Assembly: GCF_004022265.1 (NCBI RefSeq)
Contig: NZ_SAVB01000003.1
Location: forward strand, 62,001 to 126,000
Source: Paenirhodobacter ferrireducens
GTDB taxonomy: Bacteria; Pseudomonadota; Alphaproteobacteria; Rhodobacterales; Rhodobacteraceae
DNA length: 64,000 bases
Direction: 5' to 3'
Part shown: piece after piece, positions 54,406-63,126 of the stretch
How the letters are laid out: each line of letters opens with the position of its first letter
Position numbering within the stretch: the stretch's first letter is position 1
Program-made: the position numbers and the translations under genes
Notes under the pieces: model-generated
The model's database searches: none
The model's input: the letters and a program-made list of their open reading frames with translations, nothing else
What the model was told of the DNA's origin: nothing

Positions 54406-55053
54406 ATGCAGAAAGACGCCTACACGCTGATCCTCGAGGCGATTGACGCCGGGGTCTACCGGCCAGGGGACCGGCTGGTGGAATCGGAACTCGCCGAGCG
54501 CTTCGGCGTGTCGCGCACCCCGGTGCGCGAGGCGTTGCAACGGCTCGAGACGCAATCCATGCTGGCGCGCGACGGCCGCTCGCTGATCGTTGCCTCGCTC
54601 GATCACAACCAGCTCGCCGAGCTTTATGTCGTGCGCTCGGAGCTCGAGGCGCTCGCCGCGGCGCTGGCCGCCAAGCATGCCGCGCCGGAAGAGGTGCGGG
54701 TTCTGCAGGAGATGGTTGACGAGGACCGGGGGCGCACCCGCGACCCGATCGCGCTGTCGCAGGCGAACAAACGCTTCCACCGGCAGATCCATCTCGCCTC
54801 GCACAACCGCTATCTGGTGCAGCAGCTCGACCTCGTGCACCGCTCGATGGCGCTTCTGGCCACCACCTCGCTTGCCGCCGAGGGGCGGGGCGAGACGGCG
54901 CTGGCCGAACACCAGGCGATCGTCGATGCGATCCGTGAGGGCGACGAGGCGGGGGCCGCGGCGGCCTTGCGGGCCCATATCTCGAAGGCGTTCGAGACCC
55001 GGCTGAAGCTCGATGCCCAGGGCGGGCACCTGGGCGCGGGCGAGGCGCGCTAG
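54406..55053 (+). CDS. GntR family (FCD domain) transcriptional regulator
   Basis: 215-residue regulator: winged helix with YRPGDRLVESELAERFGVSR and TPVREALQRLETQSM (residues 17-55), then an all-helical FCD effector domain with VVRSELEALAAALAAKHAA, ANKRFHRQIHLASHNRYLVQ (metal/ligand histidines) and EHQAIVDAIREGDEAGAAAA. FCD-type GntR proteins usually control catabolic or transport genes in response to carboxylates. The start at 54406 has GAGAGAGGAACG. Its stop overlaps the stop of the convergent glycosyltransferase gene in a shared CTAG. Confidence 0.9.
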   Translation: MQKDAYTLILEAIDAGVYRPGDRLVESELAERFGVSRTPVREALQRLETQSMLARDGRSLIVASLDHNQLAELYVVRSELEALAAALAAKHAAPEEVRVLQEMVDEDRGRTRDPIALSQANKRFHRQIHLASHNRYLVQQLDLVHRSMALLATTSLAAEGRGETALAEHQAIVDAIREGDEAGAAAALRAHISKAFETRLKLDAQGGHLGAGEAR

Positions 55054-57074
55054 TCGATCAGCGGCGCGCACTGCGGCCGCGCCAGATCGGGCTGGAGCCG
55101 GGCGCGGCCCGGGGCGGGCGTTGCGGGGGCGGCGATCTCGTGCAGCGCATCGAACAGGCCGTGGGCCGTCTTGTCCCAGTAGAAGGGTTTTGCGATCACC
55201 TCGTAGATCGCCTTCCAGCCGGCCAGCGTGCCGAGCGGGAAATAGAGGTGCAGCGTCGGCACCCAGGGCAGCAGGTGGCGATGCCCGGCGCCACGCACCG
55301 CCCAGAAGCCGACCGCCAGATTGACGAACTCGGTCAGTCCGAAGGCGATAAGCAGGGCGGTCTCGCTGCCGGGCGACAGCAGCGCCCGCACCGGATGCCA
55401 CAGCCCGAACAGGATGAGCCAGCAGCTCCATGAAAGGGGCGCGAGCAGGTATTGCGACAGCGTGCCGAGGAACATCACCTGCAGGCCGAGGAAGCGCCAC
55501 GCGCCGAGTTCGCGCCACAGCTGCCGCGGCGCGCGCATATGCACTCCCCAAGTCATCGCATAGCCCTTCAGCCAGCGCGAGCGCTGCTTCACCCAGGGCA
55601 GGGGGCGGCAGTTGGGCTCCTCCTGGGTGACGGTGGCGATCAGCTCGGTGCGCAGGCCCCGCCGGGCAAGGCGGATGCCGAGATCGGCATCCTCGGTGAC
55701 GTTGAAGGCATCCCAGCCGCCAAGTGCCTCGAGCTGGTCGCGGCGGAAGAACAGCGTGGTGCCGCCCAGCGGCACGGCCAGGCCAAGCCGCGCGACGCCG
55801 GGCAGGATGGCGCGGAACCACACCGCATATTCCACGGTGAAGCAGCGCGAGAGCCAGTTTGTGCGCGGGCTGTAGTAATCGAGCACGCCCTGCAGGCAGG
55901 CGACCTCGGGCGGCGCCTCGGCGAAGCGGCGGGCGACGGCGTGGAGTTGGTCGGGATCGGGCAGGTCCTCGGCGTCCCAGACCCCGACGACCGAGCCGCG
56001 GCAGAAGTTCAACGCGTAGTTCAGCGCGCGCGGCTTCGTCCGGATCGGCCCGTCCGGCACGGTGACGACCCGGATCCAGCGCGGCAAAGTGGCCTTGGCC
56101 AGCGCGTCGCGGGTGGGCGTGTCCGCCTCCTCGACCACCAGGAGCACGTCGAGCAGCTCGCGCGGGTAGGTCAGCCGGCCGAGCCGGGCGACCAGCCGCT
56201 TGGCGATGTCTTTTTCGTGCAAAAGCGGCACCAGCACCGAGATCACCGGCAGCCGGATCGGTGCGGTGACCTGCGGCGGTGGCAGGGGGGTGGCGAGGTG
56301 ATGCAGCTCGGTGAGCCAGGCGGCCAACTTGAGTGTCATGGTCAGGACCAGCGTGATGATCGTCCAGGCGAAGAGCAGCGCGAAGACCGCGAGCGGTGCC
56401 AGAAACAGCCCGCAGACCAGCCCGAGGAGCACCCCGAGCGCGCGGCGTGCGGCGCGCTCGCCGTCGTGGGTGCGGCAGCTCTCCGCCGCGGCGACGCGGC
56501 ATTCGGCGCGGCGGATCAGGGCGGTCTGCCGGCGCGCGAGCAGCGCGTCATGCACGGCCCATTCGGGCGCGAGCACCATCCGGTAGGGGGCGAATTTCGC
56601 CGGCAACGCGCCGCGCAGGCGGGTGAACTCCTCGGGCCGCGCGGTGGCGATCACCGTGGTCGCGCCGATCCGCCGCCAGGGCACCATCGCCTCGGCAAGG
56701 CACAGCTCCGGTCCGAGCGCGTCGATCAGGCGCGGATCGGGGGGCTCGGCGGCAAGATCGACGAGGGCCGCCTGCCACTGTTCGGCCAGCGCCGCCATCA
56801 GCGCCGCCTCGCTCACCCAGCCATGGGTCAGCAGGATGTCGCCAAGCCGCACATCCTCGCGCTCGCGCAGCGCGAGGGCCGTGGTCAGATCGCCTGGCGC
56901 GACGGCGCCACGGTCGAGCAGGATGCGCCCGAGCGGACGGCGCCCGGCGACCGGACGCGGGATGCGGGCCGGCGGCACGTGGATGGCGACGCGCCCCCCG
57001 GCGGTCAGGCCGGTCAGGCCCGGCGAGTCCTCTGCCGCCGGTCCGTTGATCCGGTCCCTCCTGTCCGAGACCAT
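55050..57074 (-). CDS. Membrane glycosyltransferase family 2 with N-terminal T2SSE-N (GspE-like) domain
   Basis: 674 residues in three parts. Residues about 45-165 resemble the N-terminal domain of GspE/PilB ATPases (PLGRILLDRGAVAPGDLTTA, LGDILLTHGWVSEAALMAAL). A hydrophobic hairpin follows at about 210-250, then a processive GT2 domain: VISVLVPLLHEKDIAKRLVA, GVWDAEDLPDPDQL (DxD), FNVTEDADLGIRLAR (TED) and the QRSRWLKGY (QxxRW) motif, ended by four to five C-terminal membrane helices. This is the fold of cellulose- and NfrB-type synthases making an exported polysaccharide; product unknown. Start ATG 57074 lacks a clear ribosome site. No polymer-export genes are adjacent. Confidence 0.85.
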   Translation of the reverse strand: MVSDRRDRINGPAAEDSPGLTGLTAGGRVAIHVPPARIPRPVAGRRPLGRILLDRGAVAPGDLTTALALREREDVRLGDILLTHGWVSEAALMAALAEQWQAALVDLAAEPPDPRLIDALGPELCLAEAMVPWRRIGATTVIATARPEEFTRLRGALPAKFAPYRMVLAPEWAVHDALLARRQTALIRRAECRVAAAESCRTHDGERAARRALGVLLGLVCGLFLAPLAVFALLFAWTIITLVLTMTLKLAAWLTELHHLATPLPPPQVTAPIRLPVISVLVPLLHEKDIAKRLVARLGRLTYPRELLDVLLVVEEADTPTRDALAKATLPRWIRVVTVPDGPIRTKPRALNYALNFCRGSVVGVWDAEDLPDPDQLHAVARRFAEAPPEVACLQGVLDYYSPRTNWLSRCFTVEYAVWFRAILPGVARLGLAVPLGGTTLFFRRDQLEALGGWDAFNVTEDADLGIRLARRGLRTELIATVTQEEPNCRPLPWVKQRSRWLKGYAMTWGVHMRAPRQLWRELGAWRFLGLQVMFLGTLSQYLLAPLSWSCWLILFGLWHPVRALLSPGSETALLIAFGLTEFVNLAVGFWAVRGAGHRHLLPWVPTLHLYFPLGTLAGWKAIYEVIAKPFYWDKTAHGLFDALHEIAAPATPAPGRARLQPDLARPQCAPLID

Positions 57075-57181
57075 GCCGCCCTCGCTGCGCTGGTGTTGCG
57101 CGGAACAGCATTCCCGAGTCGGATTAACGTAGCGTTAATCTTGTCCTGCCGCCCGGTGTGCCGGCGGGGAGGGGGAGACGG

Positions 57182-57214
57182 AAAAGGGGCGGCCCGGTGT
57201 CCCGAAGCCGCCCC
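57182..57214 (-). terminator. Terminator after carA
   Basis: On the - strand, GGGGCGGC and GCCGCCCC (8 bp, 13-base loop) are followed by TTTTCC, 25 bases past the carA stop. Confidence 0.75.
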
Positions 57215-57238
57215 CCGAAGATCCTGTCTGTGGCGCGC

Positions 57239-58405
57239 TCAGCCGGCGCGGCGGGCGCGCATCGCCTCGGCGAAGCGCTCGAAGAGGTAATAGCTGTCCT
57301 GCGGGCCGGGGCTCGCCTCGGGGTGATACTGCACCGAGAACACCGGCCGCCCCTCCATCGCGATGCCGCAGTTCGAACCGTCGAAGAGCGAGACATGGGT
57401 CTCCTGCACGCCCTTCGGCAGGGTCTGCGCATCGACGGTGAAGCCGTGGTTCATCGAGGTGATCTCGACCTTGCCGGTGGTCAGGTCCTTGACCGGGTGG
57501 TTGGCGCCGTGGTGGCCGTGGTTCATCTTGATCGTCTTCGCGCCAAGCGCGAGGGCGAGCATCTGGTGGCCGAGGCAGATGCCGAAGAGCGGCAGTTCGG
57601 TGTCCAGAATGCCCTTGATCATCGGCACGGCATATTCGCCGGTGGCGGCCGGGTCGCCGGGGCCGTTCGACAGGAACACGCCCTCGGGGTTCAGCGCGAG
57701 CACATCCTCGGCCGTGGCGCTGGCCGGCAGCACGGTGACGTCGCAGCCGGCCGAGGCGAGGCAGCGCAGGATGTTGCGCTTCGCGCCATAGTCGATCGCG
57801 ACGACCTTCAGGCCCGGGCCCTCGCGGCGGCTATAGCCCTCGGGCCAGGCCCAGCGTTTCTCGTTCCAGCTGTAGCTTTGCGCGCAGGTCACGTCCTTGG
57901 CGAGGTCGAGACCGACGAGGCCCTTCCACTCGCGCGCCTTCTTCACCAGCGCCTCGATGTCGAAGTTGCCCTCCGGGTCGTGGGCGATGGCGACATGTGG
58001 GGCGCCCTGCTGGCGGATCGCGCGGGTCAGCCGGCGGGTGTCGACGCCGCCGACGCCGATCCGGCCGGTCTTCTCCAGCCAGTCGACGAGGTCGTCAGTG
58101 GCGCGCCAGTTCGAGGGATCGGTCGGGTCCCATTTCACCACGAGGCCGGCGGCGACCGGCTCGGCGGTCTCGTCATCCTCGGCGTTGACGCCGACGTTGC
58201 CGATATGGGGGAAGGTGAAGGTGACGACCTGGCCTGCATAGCTCGGGTCGGTCATGATTTCCTGATAGCCGGTCATCGCGGTGTTGAACACCAGCTCAGC
58301 GACGGTGACGCCGGTGGCGCCGAAGCCCTTGCCGTAGAACAGCTGGCCGTCTGCCAGCGCGATCAGCGCGGTGGGCTTTTCCGATGACTGGTGATTGGCA
58401 GGCAT
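57239..58405 (-). CDS. carA: Carbamoyl-phosphate synthase small subunit
   Basis: 388-residue glutaminase subunit feeding ammonia to CarB for arginine and pyrimidine synthesis. The N-terminal CarA domain has ELVFNTAMTGYQEIMTDPSY and GVGGVDTRRLTRAIRQQG. The C-terminal class-I amidotransferase domain has VVAIDYGAKRNILRCL, LSNGPGDPAATGEY, the nucleophile LFGICLGHQMLALALG, NHGHHGANHPV and QYHPEASPGPQDS. Start ATG 58405 (MPANHQSSEKPT). carB is not adjacent. Divergent from yqeY, with an AT-rich stretch near 58480-58505 that probably holds both promoters. Confidence 0.97.
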   Translation of the reverse strand: MPANHQSSEKPTALIALADGQLFYGKGFGATGVTVAELVFNTAMTGYQEIMTDPSYAGQVVTFTFPHIGNVGVNAEDDETAEPVAAGLVVKWDPTDPSNWRATDDLVDWLEKTGRIGVGGVDTRRLTRAIRQQGAPHVAIAHDPEGNFDIEALVKKAREWKGLVGLDLAKDVTCAQSYSWNEKRWAWPEGYSRREGPGLKVVAIDYGAKRNILRCLASAGCDVTVLPASATAEDVLALNPEGVFLSNGPGDPAATGEYAVPMIKGILDTELPLFGICLGHQMLALALGAKTIKMNHGHHGANHPVKDLTTGKVEITSMNHGFTVDAQTLPKGVQETHVSLFDGSNCGIAMEGRPVFSVQYHPEASPGPQDSYYLFERFAEAMRARRAG

Positions 58406-58573
58406 GGTGCGACTCCCCGGGGCAAAATCTGCTGGAACCTACGGGGGGAGAACAGCCGGGTCAAGGCCCTTGGGGTAAAAGATGTTTTCATTTAAAATCA
58501 ATAACTTGCGCCGCTTGCGCCGGGGCGCCTGCGGGGGTATCCTGAGCCTCTTGATCCAGATGGGGATAACGTG

Positions 58574-59032
58574 ATGCAGATGCGCGAGCGGCTTTCCGCG
58601 GCTTTGAAAGAGGCGATGAAGGCGAAGGACGCTGCCCGTCTCTCGACGCTGCGGCTGATCAATGCCGCGATCAAGGATCGCGAGATCGCGATGCGGACCG
58701 AGGGCGAGACAGTGTCGATCGGCGATGCCGAGGTGCTGGGCATCCTTGGCAAGATGGTGAAGCAGCGCCAGGAATCGGCGCGCGCCTATGAAGAGGGCGG
58801 CCGGCTCGAGCTGGCCGAGAAGGAACTCGCCGAAGTCAAGGTGATCGAGGAGTTCCTGCCGCGGCAGCTGACTGCCGACGAAACGACGGCGGCGATCGAC
58901 GCGGCGATCGCTAAGGTCGGCGCCAGCTCGATCCGCGACATGGGCCGCGTGATGGCCGAGCTGAAGACGAAATACACCGGGCAGATGGACTTTGGTGCCG
59001 TCGGCCCGATGGTGAAGACCCGGCTCGGCTGA
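58574..59032 (+). CDS. GatB/YqeY domain protein
   Basis: 152-residue protein of the YqeY family: MRERLSAALKEAMKAKDAAR, LSTLRLINAAIKDREIAMRT, ILGKMVKQRQESARAYEEGG, FLPRQLTADE and a C-terminal MGRVMAELKTKYTGQMDFG. The fold matches the tRNA-binding tail of the GatB amidotransferase; a role in tRNA-dependent amidation is often proposed but not shown. GTG 58571 and ATG 58574 are both possible; ATG with GGGGA 7 bases upstream is preferred. Confidence 0.92.
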   Translation: MQMRERLSAALKEAMKAKDAARLSTLRLINAAIKDREIAMRTEGETVSIGDAEVLGILGKMVKQRQESARAYEEGGRLELAEKELAEVKVIEEFLPRQLTADETTAAIDAAIAKVGASSIRDMGRVMAELKTKYTGQMDFGAVGPMVKTRLG

Positions 59033-59449
59033 GCCTGCGGAGCGCTGCCCTGCGCGCCCGTGCGGGCGGCGCGGGGCGGCCCGCATCTTTCCCGACAGTG
59101 GTGACGCGTGCGGCCCCGGCCGCGATTCGTCCGCGCCCTTGAAAGCGGCGCGGCGGCGGCGTTTGGCGCGACGATTCGACCTCCGCCGGCCTCGCGCGGT
59201 TGACGCCACGTCTGCCGGCGCGGCGGGGACCGTTGTCGCGATGCCTCGAAAATGGACAGTCTGACGTGGGAGGCAGGTCGCGCTTTGAGGCTAGTGCGCC
59301 GCTTTCTGACGGTTCGGTGACGCGAGGTCGGTCCGTTTCGGTCCCATTTTGTCGCGACGGGTTTTCCGGGTTGAAATCCGATTGCCCGCTTGCTTAAGTT
59401 TCCCCCACGGGAGCAAACGAACCACAAAAAACGACAGGGGAGCCCGAAT
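59033..59449. other. 417-base non-coding stretch before the polyamine-type transporter operon
   Basis: No convincing gene on either strand. It opens with a CGCCCG/CGGGCG inverted repeat at 59055-59068, which may end the yqeY transcript. The last third is less GC-rich (TTGAAATCC, TTGCTTAAG and a run of A near 59425) and should contain the promoter and leader of the transporter operon. Confidence 0.6.
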
Positions 59450-60553
59450 TTGACGACCGCAACGACCGACGAAGGTTTCGTCGTATTCGATCACGTCCAG
59501 AAGAGCTATGACGGCGAAACTCTGGTGGTGAAGGACCTCAACCTCTCGATCGGCAAAGGTGAATTCCTGACCATGCTTGGCCCGTCCGGCTCGGGCAAGA
59601 CGACCTGCCTGATGATGCTGGCGGGATTTGAAACCGCCACGCACGGCGAGATACGCCTTGGCGGGACGAACATCAACCACCTTCCGCCGCACAAGCGCGG
59701 GATCGGCATGGTGTTCCAGAACTACGCGCTTTTCCCGCATATGACGGTGGCCGAGAACCTGTCCTTTCCGCTCGAAGTGCGGGGCATGGCCAAGTCTGAG
59801 CGCGAGGCGAAAGTGACACGCGCTCTCGACATGGTGCAGATGGGCAAGTTCGCGAACCGCCGTCCGGCGCAGATGTCGGGTGGTCAGCAGCAGCGGATTG
59901 CGCTGGCCCGCGCGCTGGTCTTCGATCCGGAACTGGTGCTGATGGACGAGCCGCTCGGCGCCCTCGACAAGCAGCTGCGCGAGCACATGCAGTTCGAGAT
60001 CAAGGCGTTGCACGAGCGGCTTGGCATCACCGTGGTCTATGTCACCCACGACCAGGGCGAGGCGCTGACGATGTCGGACCGCGTGGCGGTGTTCAACGAC
60101 GGCCGGATCCAGCAGCTCGCGCCGCCGGACGAGCTTTACGAGCGGCCGAAGAACAGCTTCGTGGCGCAGTTCATCGGCGAGAACAACAAGCTGCCGGGCA
60201 CGGTGGAGAGCCTCGAGGACGAGACCTGCACGGTGCGGCTGCAGACCGGCGAGCTGATCAGCGCGACGCCGGTCAACATCCGCCACGTCGGCCAGGACAC
60301 GCTGGTGTCGATCCGCCCCGAGCGCATCGAGTTCAAGCCCGAGATGATGCCGCCGGGCGCGCACATGATCGACGCCGAGGTGCTCGAGGTGATCTACATG
60401 GGCGACATCTTCCGCACCCGGATGCGGGTTGCCGGGATCGATGACTTTGTGATGAAGTCGCGCAACACGCTCGGCCAGACCCGCCTGCACCCGGGCGAGA
60501 AACTGAAGATCGGCTGGCATCCGCAGGACGCGCGCGCCCTCGACCCGATGTGA
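59450..60553 (+). CDS. Polyamine-type ABC transporter ATPase (PotA-like)
   Basis: 367 residues. The ATPase domain has Walker A LGPSGSGKTTCLMMLAGFET, Q-loop MVFQNYALFPHMTVAENLSF, signature MSGGQQQRIALARALVF, Walker B LVLMDEPLGALDKQLREHMQ and switch His VTHDQGEAL. A C-terminal TOBE_2 regulatory domain follows (FIGENNKLPGTVESLEDETC, VSIRPERIEF). This is the spermidine/putrescine (PotA/PotG) class. I choose the TTG at 59450: AGGGGAG lies 7 bases upstream and homology starts soon after; no ATG fits. It is the first gene of the transporter operon, with a 109-base gap before the binding protein. Confidence 0.92.
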   Translation: MTTATTDEGFVVFDHVQKSYDGETLVVKDLNLSIGKGEFLTMLGPSGSGKTTCLMMLAGFETATHGEIRLGGTNINHLPPHKRGIGMVFQNYALFPHMTVAENLSFPLEVRGMAKSEREAKVTRALDMVQMGKFANRRPAQMSGGQQQRIALARALVFDPELVLMDEPLGALDKQLREHMQFEIKALHERLGITVVYVTHDQGEALTMSDRVAVFNDGRIQQLAPPDELYERPKNSFVAQFIGENNKLPGTVESLEDETCTVRLQTGELISATPVNIRHVGQDTLVSIRPERIEFKPEMMPPGAHMIDAEVLEVIYMGDIFRTRMRVAGIDDFVMKSRNTLGQTRLHPGEKLKIGWHPQDARALDPM

Positions 60554-60611
60554 TCCGGGCGCAGCTCAAAAACGCGGGCGGCGGAACCGTCGCCCCGACA
60601 GAAATGACGAC

Positions 60612-60651
60612 AAGTCAGACAAGACCAACAGAAGTCAGACAAGACCAACAG
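60612..60651 (+). repeat. Perfect 20-bp tandem repeat in the leader of the binding-protein gene
   Basis: The unit AAGTCAGACAAGACCAACAG occurs twice head-to-tail with no mismatch, at 60612-60631 and 60632-60651, ending just before the GGGGAG ribosome site (60652 onward) of the gene starting at 60663. Confidence 0.95.
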
Positions 60652-60662
60652 GGGAGTAAACC

Positions 60663-61736
60663 ATGAAGAAACTTTTGATCCTCACCACCGCGCTGGTGGC
60701 GACAGGCTATGCCGCCTCGGCGCAGGAGCTCAACATCGTCTCCTGGGGCGGGTCCTACACCGTTTCGCAGGTCGAGGCCTATCACAAGCCCTTCACCGAG
60801 ATGACCGGGGTCAAGATCAACTCGATCGACGCCGACAACCCGGCGACGCCGCTGAAAGCACAGGTCGAGGCCGGCAACGTCTCGATCGACCTTGCAGACA
60901 TCGAGCTGTCGGATGCGATCCGGCTGTGCGACGAGGGCCTGCTCGAGCCGATCGACCCGGCGATCCTGCCGCCCGCGCCCGATGGCACCCCGGCGACCGA
61001 GGACTTCGTGCCGGGTGCGATCCAGGACTGCGCCGTCGCGAACATCGTCTGGGGCACGGTCGTTGCCTATGACAAGACGAAGTTCCCGGGCAACGAGCCC
61101 TCGACGCTGGCCGATTTCTTCGACACCACGAAATACCCGGGCAAGCGCGGCCTGCTGAAGACCGCCAAGCGCACGATGGAAATGGCGCTCGTCGCCGATG
61201 GCGTCGCTCCCGACCAGGTCTATGAGGTGCTTGGCACCGATGAGGGCGTGGCGCGCGCCTTCAAGAAGCTCGACAGCATCAAGAAGGACATCGTGTGGTG
61301 GGAAGCCGGCGCGCAGCCGCCGCAGCTGCTGGCCGACGGCGAAGTGGTGATGACCACCGGCTACAACGGCCGCTTCTTCGCCGCCGAAGTGGGCGAGGGC
61401 AAGCCCTTCGGCACGATCTGGGACGGCGAGTACATGGACTATGACCTCTGGGCGATCCCGAAGGGCGCGCCGCATCTCGAGGACGCGAAGAAGTTCCTGG
61501 CCTTCTCGACCGATACCCAGCGTCTGGCCGATCAGGCGAAATACATCGCCTACGGCCCGGCCCGGAAATCGTCGAACGCGCTCATCGGTCTTTACAAGGA
61601 CGGCAAGACCGAGATGGCTCCCTACATGCCGACGAACCCGGAGAACATGAAGAACCCGATCTGGACCGACCCGACCTTCTGGGCGGACCACGATGCGGAA
61701 CTGGCCGAGAAGTTCAACGCCTGGCTCGCCAGCTGA
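60663..61736 (+). CDS. Polyamine-type ABC transporter substrate-binding protein (PotD/PotF-like)
   Basis: 357-residue periplasmic protein with a Sec signal peptide (cleaved near YAASAQE, residue 20). Mature motifs fit the spermidine/putrescine class of type-II binding proteins: LNIVSWGGSYTVSQVEAYHK, GNVSIDLADIELSDAIRLCD, IVWGTVVAYDKTKFPG, FDTTKYPGKRGLLKTAKRTM, and MTTGYNGRFFAAEVGEGKPF. A polyamine or similar cationic compound is likely but other small organics are taken by this class. GGGGAGTAAACC precedes the ATG, right after the tandem repeat. A strong hairpin follows at 61772-61796. Confidence 0.92.
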   Translation: MKKLLILTTALVATGYAASAQELNIVSWGGSYTVSQVEAYHKPFTEMTGVKINSIDADNPATPLKAQVEAGNVSIDLADIELSDAIRLCDEGLLEPIDPAILPPAPDGTPATEDFVPGAIQDCAVANIVWGTVVAYDKTKFPGNEPSTLADFFDTTKYPGKRGLLKTAKRTMEMALVADGVAPDQVYEVLGTDEGVARAFKKLDSIKKDIVWWEAGAQPPQLLADGEVVMTTGYNGRFFAAEVGEGKPFGTIWDGEYMDYDLWAIPKGAPHLEDAKKFLAFSTDTQRLADQAKYIAYGPARKSSNALIGLYKDGKTEMAPYMPTNPENMKNPIWTDPTFWADHDAELAEKFNAWLAS

Positions 61737-61771
61737 TCGTCTTCCAGTTGATCGTCTGATCGTCTGACTGC

Positions 61772-61796
61772 GGAGGACGGGGCTGCCCCGTCCTCC
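61772..61796 (+). promoter_or_regulatory. Intercistronic hairpin after the polyamine-type binding-protein gene
   Basis: Perfect 11-bp stem GGAGGACGGGG / CCCCGTCCTCC with a 3-base loop, then CTCTCTCC without a strong T-run, 35 bases past the stop. As after the sugar binding-protein gene, it may stabilise the upstream message or partly terminate before the permease genes. Confidence 0.65.
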
Positions 61797-61859
61797 CTCT
61801 CTCCCCGTGCCGCCGCCTTCGCCGCGGTGGCCCCGACGCGCCTTCCGAAGGGGAACCGA

Positions 61860-63113
61860 ATGACCGACGCGACCTCCCAAATGATCACCACCGCCGACGG
61901 CAAGCCACTCAAGGCCGCGCTTGCCGCCTCGCTTGCCGTGCGCCGCCGCCGCGCTTTCCTGCTTGTCGCGCCGCTCTTTCTGTTCATCCTGATCTCGTTC
62001 ATCGTGCCGATCGGGCAGATGCTGTTCCAGTCGTTCTACAACGACACCTTCAGCAAGAACGCCCCGGCGCTGGTCGAGTGGTTCTCGACCCATCCCGAGG
62101 GATCGGAGATCGACGAGAGCGCCTATGCCGCGCTTGCCGCCGACCTCGCGCAGATGAAGAAGGACCGCACCGCCGGCGAGGCGGGCACGCGGATCAACTA
62201 TGACGTCTCGGGCACCCGCTCGCTCTTCACCTCGACCGCCCGCGGCGCCGACAAGTTCAAGCCGCCGTTCAAGGAGGCGATCCTGCAGGTCGAGAAGAAA
62301 TGGGACAACCCGAACGTCTGGCGCGCGATGCGCTCGGCCTCGAGCCCCTTCACCCTCGACTTCTACCTCGCCGCGAACGACCTGACCCGCGACGAGAGCG
62401 GCAAGATCGTGCCGGTGGCCGAGGGCCAGGCGATCTACAAGAAGCTGATGGGCCGCACGCTGATGCTGTCGCTCGAGATCACCGCGCTGTGTCTGCTGCT
62501 GGGTTTCCCGATTGCCTTCCTGCTGTCCTCGCTGCCGATGCGCAAGGCGATGCTGCTGATGATCCTGGTGCTGCTGCCGTTCTGGACCTCGCTCCTGGTG
62601 CGCACCACCGCCTGGATGGTGCTGCTGCAAAGCCAGGGCGTGGTGAACGACCTGCTGGTCTGGCTCGGCCTCGTGCGCGACGATCACCGCATCCAGATGA
62701 TGTACAACGAGACCGGCACGATCGTGGCGATGACCCATATCCTGCTGCCCTTCACCATCCTGCCGCTCTATTCGGTGATGAAGACGATTCCGCCCAGCTA
62801 TGTGCGCGCGGCGCGCTCTCTGGGCGCCACCTCCTGGACCGCCTTCCGCCGGGTCTATCTGCCGCAGACGCTGCCCGGCATCGGGGCAGGGGGGCTTTTG
62901 GTCTTCATCCTGGCGATGGGCTATTACATCACCCCGGCCCTCGTCGGCGGCGCCGATGGCCAGATGATTTCCAACATGATCGCGATGCACATGCAAAAGA
63001 CGCTGAACTGGTCGCTGGCTGCGGCACTGGCCGCAGAGCTGCTGGCGATCGTGCTGATCTTCTTCTGGATCTACGACAAGCTCGTCGGCATCGACAAAAT
63101 GAAGCTCGGCTGA
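61860..63113 (+). CDS. Polyamine-type ABC transporter permease 1 (PotB-like, with large periplasmic insert)
   Basis: 417 residues against about 290 for PotB. Helix 1 (FLLVAPLFLFILISFIVPIG, about residues 39-58) is followed by an extra hydrophilic region of roughly 120-130 residues (to about 195, including IDESAYAALAADLAQMKKDR and KFKPPFKEAILQVEKKWDNP), presumably periplasmic. The ordinary permease core follows, with TLMLSLEITALCLLLGFPIA, LLPFWTSLLVRTTAWMVLLQ and the EAA-type loop VRAARSLGATSWTAFRRVYL. The start at 61860 has AAGGGGAACCGA. The second permease follows 13 bases later. Confidence 0.9.
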   Translation: MTDATSQMITTADGKPLKAALAASLAVRRRRAFLLVAPLFLFILISFIVPIGQMLFQSFYNDTFSKNAPALVEWFSTHPEGSEIDESAYAALAADLAQMKKDRTAGEAGTRINYDVSGTRSLFTSTARGADKFKPPFKEAILQVEKKWDNPNVWRAMRSASSPFTLDFYLAANDLTRDESGKIVPVAEGQAIYKKLMGRTLMLSLEITALCLLLGFPIAFLLSSLPMRKAMLLMILVLLPFWTSLLVRTTAWMVLLQSQGVVNDLLVWLGLVRDDHRIQMMYNETGTIVAMTHILLPFTILPLYSVMKTIPPSYVRAARSLGATSWTAFRRVYLPQTLPGIGAGGLLVFILAMGYYITPALVGGADGQMISNMIAMHMQKTLNWSLAAALAAELLAIVLIFFWIYDKLVGIDKMKLG

Positions 63114-63126
63114 GGAGAGAGGACCC

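Noticed and set aside
59033-59449. Small protein or RNA gene in the gap before the polyamine-type operon
   Set aside because: No frame has a ribosome site with plausible protein sequence, and no cloverleaf or recognisable riboswitch fold was seen.
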